DNA of 64,000 bases from Mesorhizobium loti. Its GTDB lineage: Bacteria; Pseudomonadota; Alphaproteobacteria; Rhizobiales; Rhizobiaceae. The stretch spans positions 100,153 to 164,152 of the forward strand of contig NZ_QGGH01000012.1 of assembly GCF_003148495.1 (NCBI RefSeq), written 5' to 3'. Below are positions 54,019-63,220 of this stretch, one piece after another. The notes under the pieces were generated by a model, which did no database searches, was not told where the DNA came from, and saw only the letters and a program-made list of their open reading frames with translations. The translations under genes were made by a program, and so were the position numbers. The number at the start of each line of letters is the position of its first letter. Positions within the stretch are counted from its first letter, which is position 1.

Positions 54019-55915
54019 ATTGGTTGCTTTTTTTGCTCTTAAACGAGTTCGTATCACCCATGGCAAACACGTCGCTTACGACGAGGTATTCCATCGTGGC
54101 GTCAACATTATTCGCGGCGAGAACAGCTCTGGTAAATCAACGATATCGGATTTCATCTTCTATGGACTCGGCGGCGAGTTTGATCGGTGGAAAGACGCCG
54201 CACGAAACTGCACCGCAGTGCGGATGGAAATCGAGACGGACCAATCGACGATCACTGTTCAGCGCGCCGTGGGCACCAAGCAGGAGCCGATTTTGGTTTA
54301 TTATGGCGATCTCGAAGAGTCGCTGTCCAAAGGAATCGACGACTGGCAGCGAGTGTCCATCCGACGCACGCAGGGCAGTACCGAGCTTTCATTCACGCAG
54401 GTGCTATTTCGTGCCGCCGGGATTCCCGAGGCGCCGAACGTTGGTAACTCGAACATCACTATGCATCAGGTGCTCCGCCTCCTATACGCGGACCAACAGA
54501 CACCACCGGGAAAGCTCTTTAAGTTTGAAACATTTGATACTCGGGAGATTAGAGACACTGTCGGCCAGCTGATCGTCGGTGTGAACGGATACGAGCTCTA
54601 CGAGAGTCTGCTCCGCGTACGCGAGCTGAAGGCGGAATATCAGGACAAGGACAGGCTTTACAAAGCGACAGTAATGTCGCTCCCAGGCACCGAGGGATTA
54701 ACTTCGATTGCAGCTCTCAACGTGCGAATGGGAGAGCTATCGGCGCATAGGGATAGGGTCATTGGCGAGATCCGCAACGTCGACAATCTGGTTGCAGAGG
54801 ATCGGTCAAAACATTTTGTTGCACAGCGCCAGGAAATGCAGCGCCGGCTTCGTAAACTCGCCTCCGACCTGCAAGATCGAGAGCAGCGCGTCGTTGATCT
54901 CGCCGACGAGCAAGAGGAAATTGGACAGTTCGTAGCCTATCTCGAAGAGCAGCTGGCTGCCCTCAATGCAGCTGATGACCTTTCCGAGAAACTAGGCAAC
55001 ATTGAATTCCAGTATTGCCCGGCCTGTCTGCAACCTCTAGCAGATGGCGATACACAGCATTGCATTGTTTGTCATGAAGTCGTGGACGAAGATAAAACGC
55101 GTTCAAGGTATTTTGAATTGAAGGTTGACAATGAGTTGCAAATCCGCGAGTCGCGGCAGCTGTTAACTACCAAGGCAGCGCAGACGGAAAAGTCTCAAAC
55201 AGAAATCCGAGCGCTTCGTCGAGAATATTCCTCCGCAGTATCCGACTTCTCTTCCCGATACGATATCAGTAACTCGCCACGAGAGAGCTTTCTGGCCGAA
55301 CGATACAAGCTGCTAGGGCGCCTAGAACGCGAGGGGGGATACCTGGAGGAGTTGCGAGCTACCCTTCAGCGTATCGATGAATTGTCCGCCGAACGTGCCA
55401 AACTCAACGATCAGATCGAGCTTCTCGAAGCAAAAATTAAGCGCCTCGAAGCATCATCCTATGCCCGGGTGAACAAGGCGATGAATTTGGTCGATGTCAT
55501 AGGCAAGCGAATATTGAAGGCGGATCTCAAGCGCGAAGATACGTTTGAAGATCCAAGCACGTTCTCAATTAATTTCGCGGATGACGCTATGCTGGTCGAC
55601 GGTAAGATGAATTTCGCTGAAAGTAGCAATGTTGTTCTGAAAAACACAGCGATACTTTCCCTTTTATTGGCTGCGGCTTACGACGCCGATTTCTGGCATC
55701 CCAAGTTTCTTCTGATGGACAACATCGAAGACAAGGGGATGGAACAGAAGAGAAGCCATAATTACCAGCATCTCATTATTCAGGAGTCGGCAAAGGCGAA
55801 ATTTCCTCACCAGATTATTTTCACGACATCAATGCTCGATCCGAAGCTTGAGGCCAGCGGGCTGACTGTAGGCTCGCATTACACGCGCGAGAACAAGGCG
55901 CTGAAAAATATCTAA
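54008..55915 (+). CDS. Zinc-ribbon coiled-coil ABC ATPase of the ABC-3C-type system
   Basis: 635 residues of SMC/Rad50-like design. Walker A is RGENSSGKSTISDF (about residue 36). Long coiled coils (about 215-330 and 370-500) surround a four-cysteine zinc ribbon, YCPACLQPLADGDTQHCIVC (about 336-357). The Walker B/D-loop region is FLLMDNIEDKGMEQKR (about 568). TTG at 54008 or 54020 begins the protein; the 11-base overlap shows coupling to the middle gene. In ABC-3C systems the ATPase is thought to sense foreign nucleic acid and release the effector. Confidence 0.8.
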   Translation: MVRKLVAFFALKRVRITHGKHVAYDEVFHRGVNIIRGENSSGKSTISDFIFYGLGGEFDRWKDAARNCTAVRMEIETDQSTITVQRAVGTKQEPILVYYGDLEESLSKGIDDWQRVSIRRTQGSTELSFTQVLFRAAGIPEAPNVGNSNITMHQVLRLLYADQQTPPGKLFKFETFDTREIRDTVGQLIVGVNGYELYESLLRVRELKAEYQDKDRLYKATVMSLPGTEGLTSIAALNVRMGELSAHRDRVIGEIRNVDNLVAEDRSKHFVAQRQEMQRRLRKLASDLQDREQRVVDLADEQEEIGQFVAYLEEQLAALNAADDLSEKLGNIEFQYCPACLQPLADGDTQHCIVCHEVVDEDKTRSRYFELKVDNELQIRESRQLLTTKAAQTEKSQTEIRALRREYSSAVSDFSSRYDISNSPRESFLAERYKLLGRLEREGGYLEELRATLQRIDELSAERAKLNDQIELLEAKIKRLEASSYARVNKAMNLVDVIGKRILKADLKREDTFEDPSTFSINFADDAMLVDGKMNFAESSNVVLKNTAILSLLLAAAYDADFWHPKFLLMDNIEDKGMEQKRSHNYQHLIIQESAKAKFPHQIIFTTSMLDPKLEASGLTVGSHYTRENKALKNI

Positions 55916-56250
55916 CACCCGTGTGATCAAAAGAAGCGCCTCTCAAGGGAGTTTCCGAGATAGCTTCACCGTAAGTTCTCGTTTGGTTTGAAGCAATCGA
56001 GTACCTATGAGGGCACGTAGGCCTGTCTAGCACTCAGCATGCGCTGTACAACGACAGCACCCCCGCTTATGGCGCGGTTTCGGCTCAGGCATGGGTCGCT
56101 CAAGCTGTCAGCTTTCCGAATTTGGTTCATGTCGATTCTAAAGCCCGAGCCTTCCCTCCTGGGAATCAGCTTTGCCGAGGCCGCGACCGCAATGCCGGCG
56201 CTTCTGGCGGCGGGCGGGGATGCCGGCAGAGGTAGAGGGCGGGCGGGCCT
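55916..56250. other. Gap between the ABC-3C genes and the DUF932 gene
   Basis: No gene is supported. The plus-strand frame from 56039 reads through LGISFAEAATAMPALLAAGG, which may be a remnant. No terminator with a U-run was found after the ATPase gene. Confidence 0.3.
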
Positions 56251-56297
56251 GCGGCGGCGGGTGAAGGTCCGGGAGAGAGGCTCCCGGCGTCCGCCGC
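56251..56297 (+). promoter_or_regulatory. Structured leader ahead of DUF932
   Basis: A nested hairpin: GCGGCGG (56251-56257) can pair with CCGCCGC (56291-56297), and inside it CCGGGAG-AGAGG-CTCCCGG (56269-56287) forms a perfect 7-base stem. It ends 12 bases before the DUF932 ATG, so it could control translation. Its ligand or partner is unknown. Confidence 0.5.
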
Positions 56298-56309
56298 GGA
56301 GCAGCAACC

Positions 56310-56870
56310 ATGACACAAATGGAAATTCACACGCCCATGCGCAACGAGCGTGCCGGTTACAAGGTCGACGTCAGCCGCGGCCAGCGCATCGGCCGCGTCT
56401 CGTCAGAATGGTTCAACAGGCCGGCGGACGAGCGATACCTGTCGCTTACCGACCTCCGGAATTCGGTAAAGAGCCGATCGGAGCGCAGCAAGACCCGCAT
56501 CGTCGAAAGTGAGCTGATCCGCGTCGAGGCCAGCCGCGACGATCCGGAGCGGCTGAGGCTGATGCTGCCCGATGCGCGTGCGCCTGTTGCCCCCACGCAT
56601 TGGAGTTTTGGCCAACTCGCCAGCCTGGTCGGCGCGCCGGCCACCTATCTGCGCCAGCTTCCAGCTCCGCTCGCTGCGATCAACCTTCAGCATGGTCTCC
56701 TCACCCACCGCGCCGAGCAGATCAAGACGCTGGAAATCGAGAACGGACGCCTGGAACTGCGAGCGGTAACAGGCCCTGATTACGGCAGAATATTTGACTC
56801 AGAGCTGGTGGACGCCGTGCAAAAGATCGCCGGCAACGGTACCGGCGACACGCGCTGGAAAGTGCCGGGC
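56310..56870 (+). pseudogene. DUF932 plasmid protein, N-terminal piece
   Basis: The first 187 codons of a DUF932 protein (GYKVDVSRGQRIGRVSSEW, FGQLASLVGAPATYLRQLPAPLAA, ending GDTRWKVPG). The frame then runs into foreign sequence for 20 codons and stops at 56930. The continuation VLDWSTGIYNPNVD is found 6.3 kb away at 63221. DUF932 proteins are common on rhizobial plasmids next to ArdC and ParB-like genes; their function is not settled. Confidence 0.9.
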
Positions 56871-56932
56871 TTAGGTCATTTTGCAACTGTATTCTTGAGC
56901 GCTGACGCCTCCTGCGCAGGGAGGGCCTGATC

Positions 56933-57826
56933 ATGGCGGCTCAAGATCGGGCAGACGTGTACACCCGCGTCACGGCGGAGATCATCGCGGCAATCGAGCA
57001 AGGTGCAGGCGAGTGGCACGCACCGTGGTTCCACAACGGGACGAGCGCTGCACGGCCAACCAATATATCGTCTGGCAAACGCTACCGCGGCATAAATACT
57101 GTGGCGCTTTGGGTGGCAGCCATGGCCGTCGGTTACGACGATGGTCTGTGGGGCACCTACCGACAATGGCAGGAAGCCGGCGCTCAGGTGCGCAAGGGAG
57201 AACGCTCGACCACTGTGGTGCTGTGGAAGCAGATCGCTTCCTCCGAGCCGACCAACGACGATGACAGTGATGACGGTGGCCACCGCCGGATGTTCGCCCG
57301 GGCATTTTCGGTGTTCAATGTCGCTCAGGTCGACGGATATGAGCGCCCCCCGGCCGACACGCTGCCGGAGAGCGAGCGTCTCACGCACGCGGAAGCATTC
57401 ATCACCAACCTCGGGATCAAGACGGTGTTCGGTGGGTCGGAGGCTTACTATCTTCCGTCGTCGGACACGGTGTTCATGCCGGACTTCGCTTCCTTCCGCG
57501 ATGCCGCATCGTTCTATGGCACCTGGACACATGAATCTGGTCACGCCAGCGGTTCAAAGCACCGGCTTGACCGCGATCTCTCAGGCCGGTTCGGCTCGGC
57601 GGCCTATGCCGCCGAGGAATGCTGCGTGGAGATTCTCAGCGGTCTTATCCTTGCCGACCTGGGGATCGCCCATCATCCGCGTGCCGATCATGCAGCGTAT
57701 ATTGCCTCGTGGATCAAGGTGCTGAAGGACGATGCACGCGCCATTTTCACGGCCGCGAGCAAGGCGCAACAAGCGGCCGATTGGATGCACGCGCAGCAAT
57801 CGGCTCGCCATGAACAGGCGGCCTGA
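56933..57826 (+). CDS. ardC: ArdC-family antirestriction protein
   Basis: 297 residues. An N-terminal ssDNA-binding domain (DVYTRVTAEIIAAIEQGAGEWHAPWF, GKRYRGINTVALW, WQEAGAQVRKGE) precedes a zincin-like metallopeptidase domain with WTHESGHASGSKHRLDRDLS (His-Glu-x-x-His) and EECCVEILSG. ArdC proteins protect incoming DNA from restriction. GGGAGG lies eight bases before the ATG. Its TGA abuts the TGA of the minus-strand helper gene (TGATCA holds both stops). It may be GInt cargo, or a plasmid gene normally beside DUF932 that was displaced. Confidence 0.92.
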   Translation: MAAQDRADVYTRVTAEIIAAIEQGAGEWHAPWFHNGTSAARPTNISSGKRYRGINTVALWVAAMAVGYDDGLWGTYRQWQEAGAQVRKGERSTTVVLWKQIASSEPTNDDDSDDGGHRRMFARAFSVFNVAQVDGYERPPADTLPESERLTHAEAFITNLGIKTVFGGSEAYYLPSSDTVFMPDFASFRDAASFYGTWTHESGHASGSKHRLDRDLSGRFGSAAYAAEECCVEILSGLILADLGIAHHPRADHAAYIASWIKVLKDDARAIFTAASKAQQAADWMHAQQSARHEQAA

Positions 57827-58270
57827 TCAGGCGTTGCGGGCGATCGGCGTCGTCCCATGCAGATGCACTGGTGACCGCAGCGCCCGCAATTCCGCATCAA
57901 GTTTCGCGGCCCTTCTCTCGATGCGCTCAATTGCCAGTTCGGCGTCCTGCGCGCGCTTGAGCAACCTCGCATTCTCCGTTGCCAGCCTGCGAACCTGCTC
58001 CCTTAACTGGGCCGCGACGGCGTGCCAGTTGGGGTCTGGCGCCGCCTTCGGTATCGCGGCAAAGTCGATCTGATGCGAAGCTGTCTGCAGCAACTCCGCA
58101 ATGACATCGCGATGATTGACGTAGATTGCATTGCGCCCGACGCCTGCTTCACGCGCAAGGGCGGCGACCGACAGCTTCGCGCTTCCCTCCTGTGCCAACA
58201 ATCGCGCCAGCGCCGCGCGCAGGCGCTGGGCAGTGGCATCACGGCGCTTCTGCTGGGGGGTGATGCTCAT
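57827..58270 (-). CDS. ginD: GinD-like helper protein
   Basis: 147 residues. A TetR-like helix-turn-helix (SVAALAREAGVGRNAIYVNHRDVIAELL) is followed by a coiled coil (AAQLREQVRRLATENARLLKRAQDAELAIERIE). The fourth gin gene of GInts is a small DNA-binding-like protein needed for integration and excision, similar to TnpC of Tn554. ATG at 58270 lies four bases after the ginC stop; a longer frame exists but runs inside ginC. Confidence 0.8.
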   Translation of the reverse strand: MSITPQQKRRDATAQRLRAALARLLAQEGSAKLSVAALAREAGVGRNAIYVNHRDVIAELLQTASHQIDFAAIPKAAPDPNWHAVAAQLREQVRRLATENARLLKRAQDAELAIERIERRAAKLDAELRALRSPVHLHGTTPIARNA

Positions 58271-58274
58271 TTTA

Positions 58275-60140
58275 TCACCGGACACTATCGCTCTCCCCAG
58301 CCAGCCCCCGGAGGATTCGATCGCATTCCAGGATGCGCTCTTGAGCGAGTTCACGGCTTTCATCGTCGAGGGCAGGATGCCGAAGCAACTGAGCATTGCG
58401 CACCTTTCGATCCTCCCAGACCGCTCTATGGCGCTCGCTTACCGCAAAATTGGCGCAGCGGGCGCATACGCTCTGTGTGCGGAGCACCGCATTCGGTCCA
58501 TGATCATCACCCTGGCAGGCGGAATGTTCGCGGCGATAGAGGCAGTAACCCCAGTCACACACGCCGAGCACCATACCGCTGTCTTTCACGATGAAGTCTA
58601 TATACCCACCCAGGTCGCCATCATGTGTGCGGCCTCGGAACGGTGATCGCGACGCGATCATGCGCCCGGCATGGCCCGACAGATTTGACGCCGTCAGAAG
58701 GTCCTCCAGCGCTGCCCGCGTTTCCTTCAGGATCTCGTCGTTGATCAATTCGGCGAGTTCGTAGTCCGTGCCGACATAAGCGGTGTCGGTCATCACCCGG
58801 CTGACGTGCCCGAGATGCTCCTGGAGGGCATGAAGGCCTGTCCTGTCCCGCTTGCCGATGAAGCGTGCGAACGTCTTCCGTCCTTGATGCGCGTTGAGGT
58901 GCCAGGGCTTTCCTTGATGGAGCGGCAGGTCGAGCATCGTTCGAAAGCTGCTGTTCAGCCGGCCGCCGAAGGCTCCACTGTGTGGGATGCCGATAGGCTG
59001 TCGCAGCAGCGTTGGATCCCGCGTCAGCATCCACAAATTGTCTGTCCCAAGCTTCTTGCGGATGGGTGCCGACAACCGCTCCAGCACGTCGATGACGCGG
59101 ACCACGGGTTCGGGTGCGATCCAGCGGTGAGGCTGACCACCGTCGCCTGTCGCCATCTTGTAAATCCGTCCATGCAGATAGGTGACCTGCTGGCCATCAG
59201 GACCGATATGGCGCTCTATGCATCCGGCCTCGAGCCCGAGGATTTCTGAGACCCGCGCGCCGACGAGCCAGGCGATCACCACGAAGCAGGCATCGTAGAT
59301 GCGCTCGATCAAGGCATGGATGCCTTTCAACTGCACGACCGGCGCGTGCCAGGGACTGTCTTCATTCGGCAAGGTGGAGAAGGTGAAGTCGTCGAGCATC
59401 CGGCGAGCCTGTCCTTCGCCCCCGGGCGTCGGCCTCTTGCCGTCAATCCGATAGGCATAGGCAACCGCCGCCAGATCGCGAAGCGCGATCACGTCGTCAG
59501 CTGGCGTGCCGATGAGCCGCAAGGCCCCGCTGATCAGCGCCGTTGCAACCGGGTCGGGTGTGTAGGGAAAGCCTCGCTCCTGCCGATCGAGGCGCGGAAG
59601 TCGGGGCCCGTGTTCATCCAGGAATCTCCGAAGATCATTCGGAACGCCATCAATCAGCTTCTCCCGTTGGGCATGGAGGCGCGACAGCATCGACAGATAG
59701 CCGGCCCGGGTGGCAAGCGACAGCGCTTCGCCCTTCCGTCCCGGGCGCTCTCGCAGTGTTGTCATGAACCGGCCGGCAGCACTGGCATCAAGCTGACCGA
59801 AGCAGTCATACCTTTCACTGACCATCCAGCAGATCAGAACGCGTATCTGATTGAAGATCGAGATCAGGGAACCAGGTCCAAGTCTTCGCTTGCCCGCCGG
59901 TGGGTCGGTCCTGAGCGACCACAGGAAGCATTTGACGGTTTCGCGCAGCGCCGTCCATGTCGGGTCGCTGAACCGGGTGCCGTCGGGAAGCTCGAATGTC
60001 CAGCCGATCGTCCGGCTGCTGTCGGTCACGCCTGGCCGGGTGAGATCGAAGCGCCATATGTCGTCATCCCAGGTCGACGTCGAGGAGATCGAGCGTGGTA
60101 GGACGGAAGTATTTTGCAGGACCGTTGCTGTCTGAACCAT
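58275..60140 (-). CDS. ginC: GinC-like tyrosine recombinase
   Basis: 621 residues. The catalytic domain has Arg in WLVGARVSEILGLEAG, His-x-x-Arg-like NAHQGRKTFARFIG, LQEHLGHVSRVMTDTAYVG with Tyr, so it looks functional. A C-terminal cysteine cluster (CDWGYCLYRREHSAC, CARCANF) probably binds zinc. The size class matches the long recombinases of GInt and Tn554-type elements. It starts four bases after ginB. Confidence 0.85.
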   Translation of the reverse strand: MVQTATVLQNTSVLPRSISSTSTWDDDIWRFDLTRPGVTDSSRTIGWTFELPDGTRFSDPTWTALRETVKCFLWSLRTDPPAGKRRLGPGSLISIFNQIRVLICWMVSERYDCFGQLDASAAGRFMTTLRERPGRKGEALSLATRAGYLSMLSRLHAQREKLIDGVPNDLRRFLDEHGPRLPRLDRQERGFPYTPDPVATALISGALRLIGTPADDVIALRDLAAVAYAYRIDGKRPTPGGEGQARRMLDDFTFSTLPNEDSPWHAPVVQLKGIHALIERIYDACFVVIAWLVGARVSEILGLEAGCIERHIGPDGQQVTYLHGRIYKMATGDGGQPHRWIAPEPVVRVIDVLERLSAPIRKKLGTDNLWMLTRDPTLLRQPIGIPHSGAFGGRLNSSFRTMLDLPLHQGKPWHLNAHQGRKTFARFIGKRDRTGLHALQEHLGHVSRVMTDTAYVGTDYELAELINDEILKETRAALEDLLTASNLSGHAGRMIASRSPFRGRTHDGDLGGYIDFIVKDSGMVLGVCDWGYCLYRREHSACQGDDHGPNAVLRTQSVCARCANFAVSERHRAVWEDRKVRNAQLLRHPALDDESRELAQERILECDRILRGLAGESDSVR

Positions 60141-60144
60141 GGTT

Positions 60145-61911
60145 TCATTCCAGCGCTGGCAAGGCGGGCAACGAGGCCATCAGGGCTCGCGCGTCACCAT
60201 GAAGTTCGGCAGGGAAGTCGGGCAAAATGCCACCGGCCAGACGATCGTGGCTGGGCTTGTAGATCAGCGCCCACCGCTGCGGGTCGAGGCGCGTGCGCGC
60301 CTTTTCCAGTTGTTCAATCGCCAGAAGGATGCGCGCGAGATGGATTGCATCGATCGGCACCACCAAGCCCGGACAGGACAGGCAGCCGCCGAAGTTTGGA
60401 CAGAGCTTTTCCCCGCCTGCCACCGGATCAGTACAGCGATGGCCAAATGTCTCCGCGGCAAGAGCCGGCGCTGACGGACATGGCCCGGATTCGCCAGGGG
60501 ATTCGAGGATCCAGGCCACCATCATTGCCTGTAACCTCGCAATGGTCTCGTGCTGGAGCGCTCGGCTTTGATCTCCCCTGATATAGCGATCCGTCAATTC
60601 CGCGCTGCCATGATTAAGCACGGTCTGCGCCGCGCGCACGTCCCCGCCCGATGCCCGGTAATGCTCGATGGCGACGCTGCCCCGGAACATCCTCGTGTGG
60701 AAGCGCGGCAGCGCCATGCGCAACTGATCGGGATGGTCGGCATTCCATGCATCGACACGCCGGTTTGCCCGCTCGATGAATCGAGCCATGGCGCCTTCGA
60801 GGGTCGTGCGCTGGATGACGCTGATGCTCTGGCCTGACCTGCGCATCAGGAACAACCGATCCCTTTCGCTCGCAGGTGCGTACGCCGCCAGTGGGGCGGT
60901 CATTTTCAGCAGCTTGTCGATGAGATTGGGTGCCGCATAGCGCCGACGGCGATCGAAGGATCGGCGCTGCGAGCGTTTGACCATGTGACCGGCGCGCCCC
61001 TTCTGCCAGTCGATCATCGTCCGATGTTCGATCAAGGGATGCGGCTCGATGCAATCGCGGTCGATAAGCCGAAGCGCCTCGACGTTTCCCGCCGTCTGGA
61101 TCGCGATGGCGATGAAGAAGGGCGCCAGACAGTCGGGTGTTGCATGAAGGTGGCGTTCGAACCTGTCGTGCCCACCATGAAGATGTAACCTGCGACCGAA
61201 CCGATCCGGCATGGCACGACGTGACGGCATCATGCCATGCCCGAGGCGATGGAATTCCCGCAGCATCGCTTCAAAGCCATCCGGATCGTCACTCTCCGTC
61301 GGAGCCGCAAGCAATCGCCGCCCTTCCTCGAACTGTGCCCAGGCATCGTCGATCTCTTCATAGCAGGACCGCAAGACAGCCTTGAGCTGCGAGCCGGACA
61401 GCCGGCGGCCTTCCTTCGGAGCATGCCGGCCGGGAAACGGATTGAAGGGGAAGGATGGCCGGGTCGGCAGCAGATCCGGCCGTCGCCTCGCGATCCACTC
61501 GGTCAGAAGCTTGACCGGCTGATAGCGATTGTGACGCAGGCCCGGAGCACAGGGTTTTCCGGTTCGCGAAGGCAAGGCATCCAGCCACAATATGTATCGG
61601 CCGAACAGTTCGGTCGTTAAATTCGCCGGCGCCTGAACACTGCCGCCGTCGGCGAGAAAGCGGGCGAAGAACTTCAGTGCGTTCCAGCATTGATGACGCG
61701 TGGCAGGTGACGACGCCGTATGATGTCCACGGAACGCCTCGGCGTAGGGAGCAACAAGCTCGGCCGGAAGATTGAGTTGCCCGAGGTCGAACCGTTGCAC
61801 CAGCTCGCCCCACGCATCCCGGAACAGCACGATCGGTCCGCTTTCGATCGACACCGTTGGCGCGGCCTCGCCTGATAGCCGACGGTCGATGCGACTGCGC
61901 CCACTACGCAT
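60145..61911 (-). CDS. ginB: GinB-like tyrosine recombinase
   Basis: 588 residues. A central segment (LAPFFIAIAIQTAGNVEALRLIDRDCI) replaces the first Arg region. RFHTRMFRGSVAIEHYRA carries the His-x-x-Arg-like block and QTVLNHGSAELTDRYIRG the distal His and Tyr. A Cys-rich part (CTDPVAGGEKLCPNFGGCLSC) follows. The first catalytic Arg appears altered (GNVEAL), so it may act as a partner rather than a full enzyme. It overlaps ginA by eight bases. Confidence 0.83.
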   Translation of the reverse strand: MRSGRSRIDRRLSGEAAPTVSIESGPIVLFRDAWGELVQRFDLGQLNLPAELVAPYAEAFRGHHTASSPATRHQCWNALKFFARFLADGGSVQAPANLTTELFGRYILWLDALPSRTGKPCAPGLRHNRYQPVKLLTEWIARRRPDLLPTRPSFPFNPFPGRHAPKEGRRLSGSQLKAVLRSCYEEIDDAWAQFEEGRRLLAAPTESDDPDGFEAMLREFHRLGHGMMPSRRAMPDRFGRRLHLHGGHDRFERHLHATPDCLAPFFIAIAIQTAGNVEALRLIDRDCIEPHPLIEHRTMIDWQKGRAGHMVKRSQRRSFDRRRRYAAPNLIDKLLKMTAPLAAYAPASERDRLFLMRRSGQSISVIQRTTLEGAMARFIERANRRVDAWNADHPDQLRMALPRFHTRMFRGSVAIEHYRASGGDVRAAQTVLNHGSAELTDRYIRGDQSRALQHETIARLQAMMVAWILESPGESGPCPSAPALAAETFGHRCTDPVAGGEKLCPNFGGCLSCPGLVVPIDAIHLARILLAIEQLEKARTRLDPQRWALIYKPSHDRLAGGILPDFPAELHGDARALMASLPALPALE

Positions 61912-63046
61912 CGTCGATCACGCGCCCGTAGAGGTATTCGATCGTCTCGGCGATCTCGTCTCCATGCAATTCGACGCAGCGCAGATAGATCGCCGTCGTC
62001 TCGATCGAGGCGTGACCAAGCAGGACCTGGAGGACCTTCAGGGGATTGATATCGGGATTGCGTTGCGCTTCTGCCTGTAGCCGCACCAGCATGACCGTCG
62101 CGAAGGTGTGCCGCAGCCAGTGGGCAGAGCCATCCAACCCCGCCGCGGCAAAGCCACGCGCGAATGCGGCCGACACGCGGGCTTTGGTGACGGGCAGGCC
62201 ACGCTTGTTGAGGAATAGGACGTTCGACGGCACGTAGTCTGGGTCTTGCCGTCGCAATCGCGCTATCAGCGCCGCGCGGTCTTCTCCGATATACCAGTTG
62301 GTGCGGTCGATGAGCCTCAGCGGCGGATAGACCGTGCGCCTTCGGTTTCCCTTCGTGACGGTGAGCGGGATCCCCACCAGCGGGTGATCCTCCATGTGCA
62401 GTTTGTCGCTGCGCGGCACCTGATCCACCGTGAGCGCACACAGCTCGATCCGTCGCATGCCACTGGTCACCGCCCATTCCGCAATCAACCGATAGGGCAT
62501 GTCGAGAGCGGCCAGCAGTCGGTGAAGATCGCCGACGCGCAGCGGCCGAGGCAAGGTTTCATACTCTGAGACCGTCAGCATATTTCCCGGCGCGGGCTTG
62601 CCCGCCGCGTGGGCAAGAAAGCCCTTTGAGGCAGTTCTGACCGGCGGCGCGTCCCGATAGCTGAACGGAAGTTCGTCAATCATGTTGCGGCGATGCGCCC
62701 AGGCATAGAAGCGGCAGACCGACCGCACCCTGTCATTGATGGTCGATCGGGCATAAGGCCTTCCCGTATACGGGCTCGGCGTCTCGAGCATCCTGTTGCG
62801 GTAGGCCAGAATGGTGCCTTCATCGACCGTGTCCCAAGACAGACCCGATTGTTCGAGCGTGTCGAACCAGTCGTAAAGATGCTCGCCATAGGTTCGAACC
62901 GTTTCCGGCGAGTGCGCCCGCAACTCAGCCTGCTCGATCAGATAAGCGAAGGCAGGTTCGATGATCTGCATCTGATTGGAAAGGAGAAGGGGAAACTCGG
63001 CCGGGATTGGAGGATGGCCAGGCACAGCACGAACGATCATTGCCAT
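61904..63046 (-). CDS. ginA: GinA-like tyrosine recombinase
   Basis: 380 residues from ATG 63046. An N-terminal core-binding domain (SPETVRTYGEHLYDWFDTLEQSGL) precedes a catalytic domain with TSGMRRIELCALTVDQ (Arg), SAHWLRHTFATVML (His-x-x-Arg), LLGHASIETTAIYLRC (His and Tyr). It is the first gene of the four-gene unit, nearest the right end of the element. The frame upstream to 63178 has no family similarity and overlaps the inverted repeat. Confidence 0.88.
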   Translation of the reverse strand: MAMIVRAVPGHPPIPAEFPLLLSNQMQIIEPAFAYLIEQAELRAHSPETVRTYGEHLYDWFDTLEQSGLSWDTVDEGTILAYRNRMLETPSPYTGRPYARSTINDRVRSVCRFYAWAHRRNMIDELPFSYRDAPPVRTASKGFLAHAAGKPAPGNMLTVSEYETLPRPLRVGDLHRLLAALDMPYRLIAEWAVTSGMRRIELCALTVDQVPRSDKLHMEDHPLVGIPLTVTKGNRRRTVYPPLRLIDRTNWYIGEDRAALIARLRRQDPDYVPSNVLFLNKRGLPVTKARVSAAFARGFAAAGLDGSAHWLRHTFATVMLVRLQAEAQRNPDINPLKVLQVLLGHASIETTAIYLRCVELHGDEIAETIEYLYGRVIDDA

Positions 63047-63079
63047 GGCGCACGTCTCCAAGGGGTCTGGATCAGCGCC

Positions 63080-63140
63080 GCGCCGGGAAATCCGCTCCGG
63101 GCTTCGGCTACGCCTCCGCCCTGCGCGGATCTCCCGGCGC
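63080..63140. repeat. 16-base inverted repeat at the right end of the element
   Basis: GCGCCGGGAAATCCGC (63080-63095) and GCGGATCTCCCGGCGC (63125-63140) match at 15 of 16 positions and enclose 29 bases. It lies between ginA and the junction. It resembles the mosaic palindromic repeats of Rhizobiales genomes (RIME type) and could equally serve as an arm-binding or regulatory site. Confidence 0.55.
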
Positions 63141-63220
63141 AATGCTGGAGGCACGCCGCGTCTGCGCAATCGTTTCATACAAGACTATCAGGACAGTTCC
63201 GTGACGTGATCTATCCCGGC

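Larger units (their letters stand above)
56871..63220. mobile_element. GInt-like integrative element inside DUF932
   Basis: The segment separates two halves of one DUF932 gene that would join exactly at Pro-Gly (CCGGGC at 56865-56870, CCCGGC at 63215-63220, an imperfect 6-base direct repeat). It contains four minus-strand genes in close order: three tyrosine recombinases and a small helper. This is the ginABCD arrangement of GInt islands, which have the gin operon at one end, cargo, and a short AT-richer far end, with imperfect flanking repeats. Here the cargo would be only ArdC, making it very small. Limits were set from the split gene. Confidence 0.75.

Noticed and set aside
57827..63046. 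Recombinase-in-trio (RIT) element
   Set aside because: RIT recombinases are all roughly 300-400 residues and lack a fourth gene; here the sizes are 380, 588, 621 and 147, as in GInt or Tn554-type elements.
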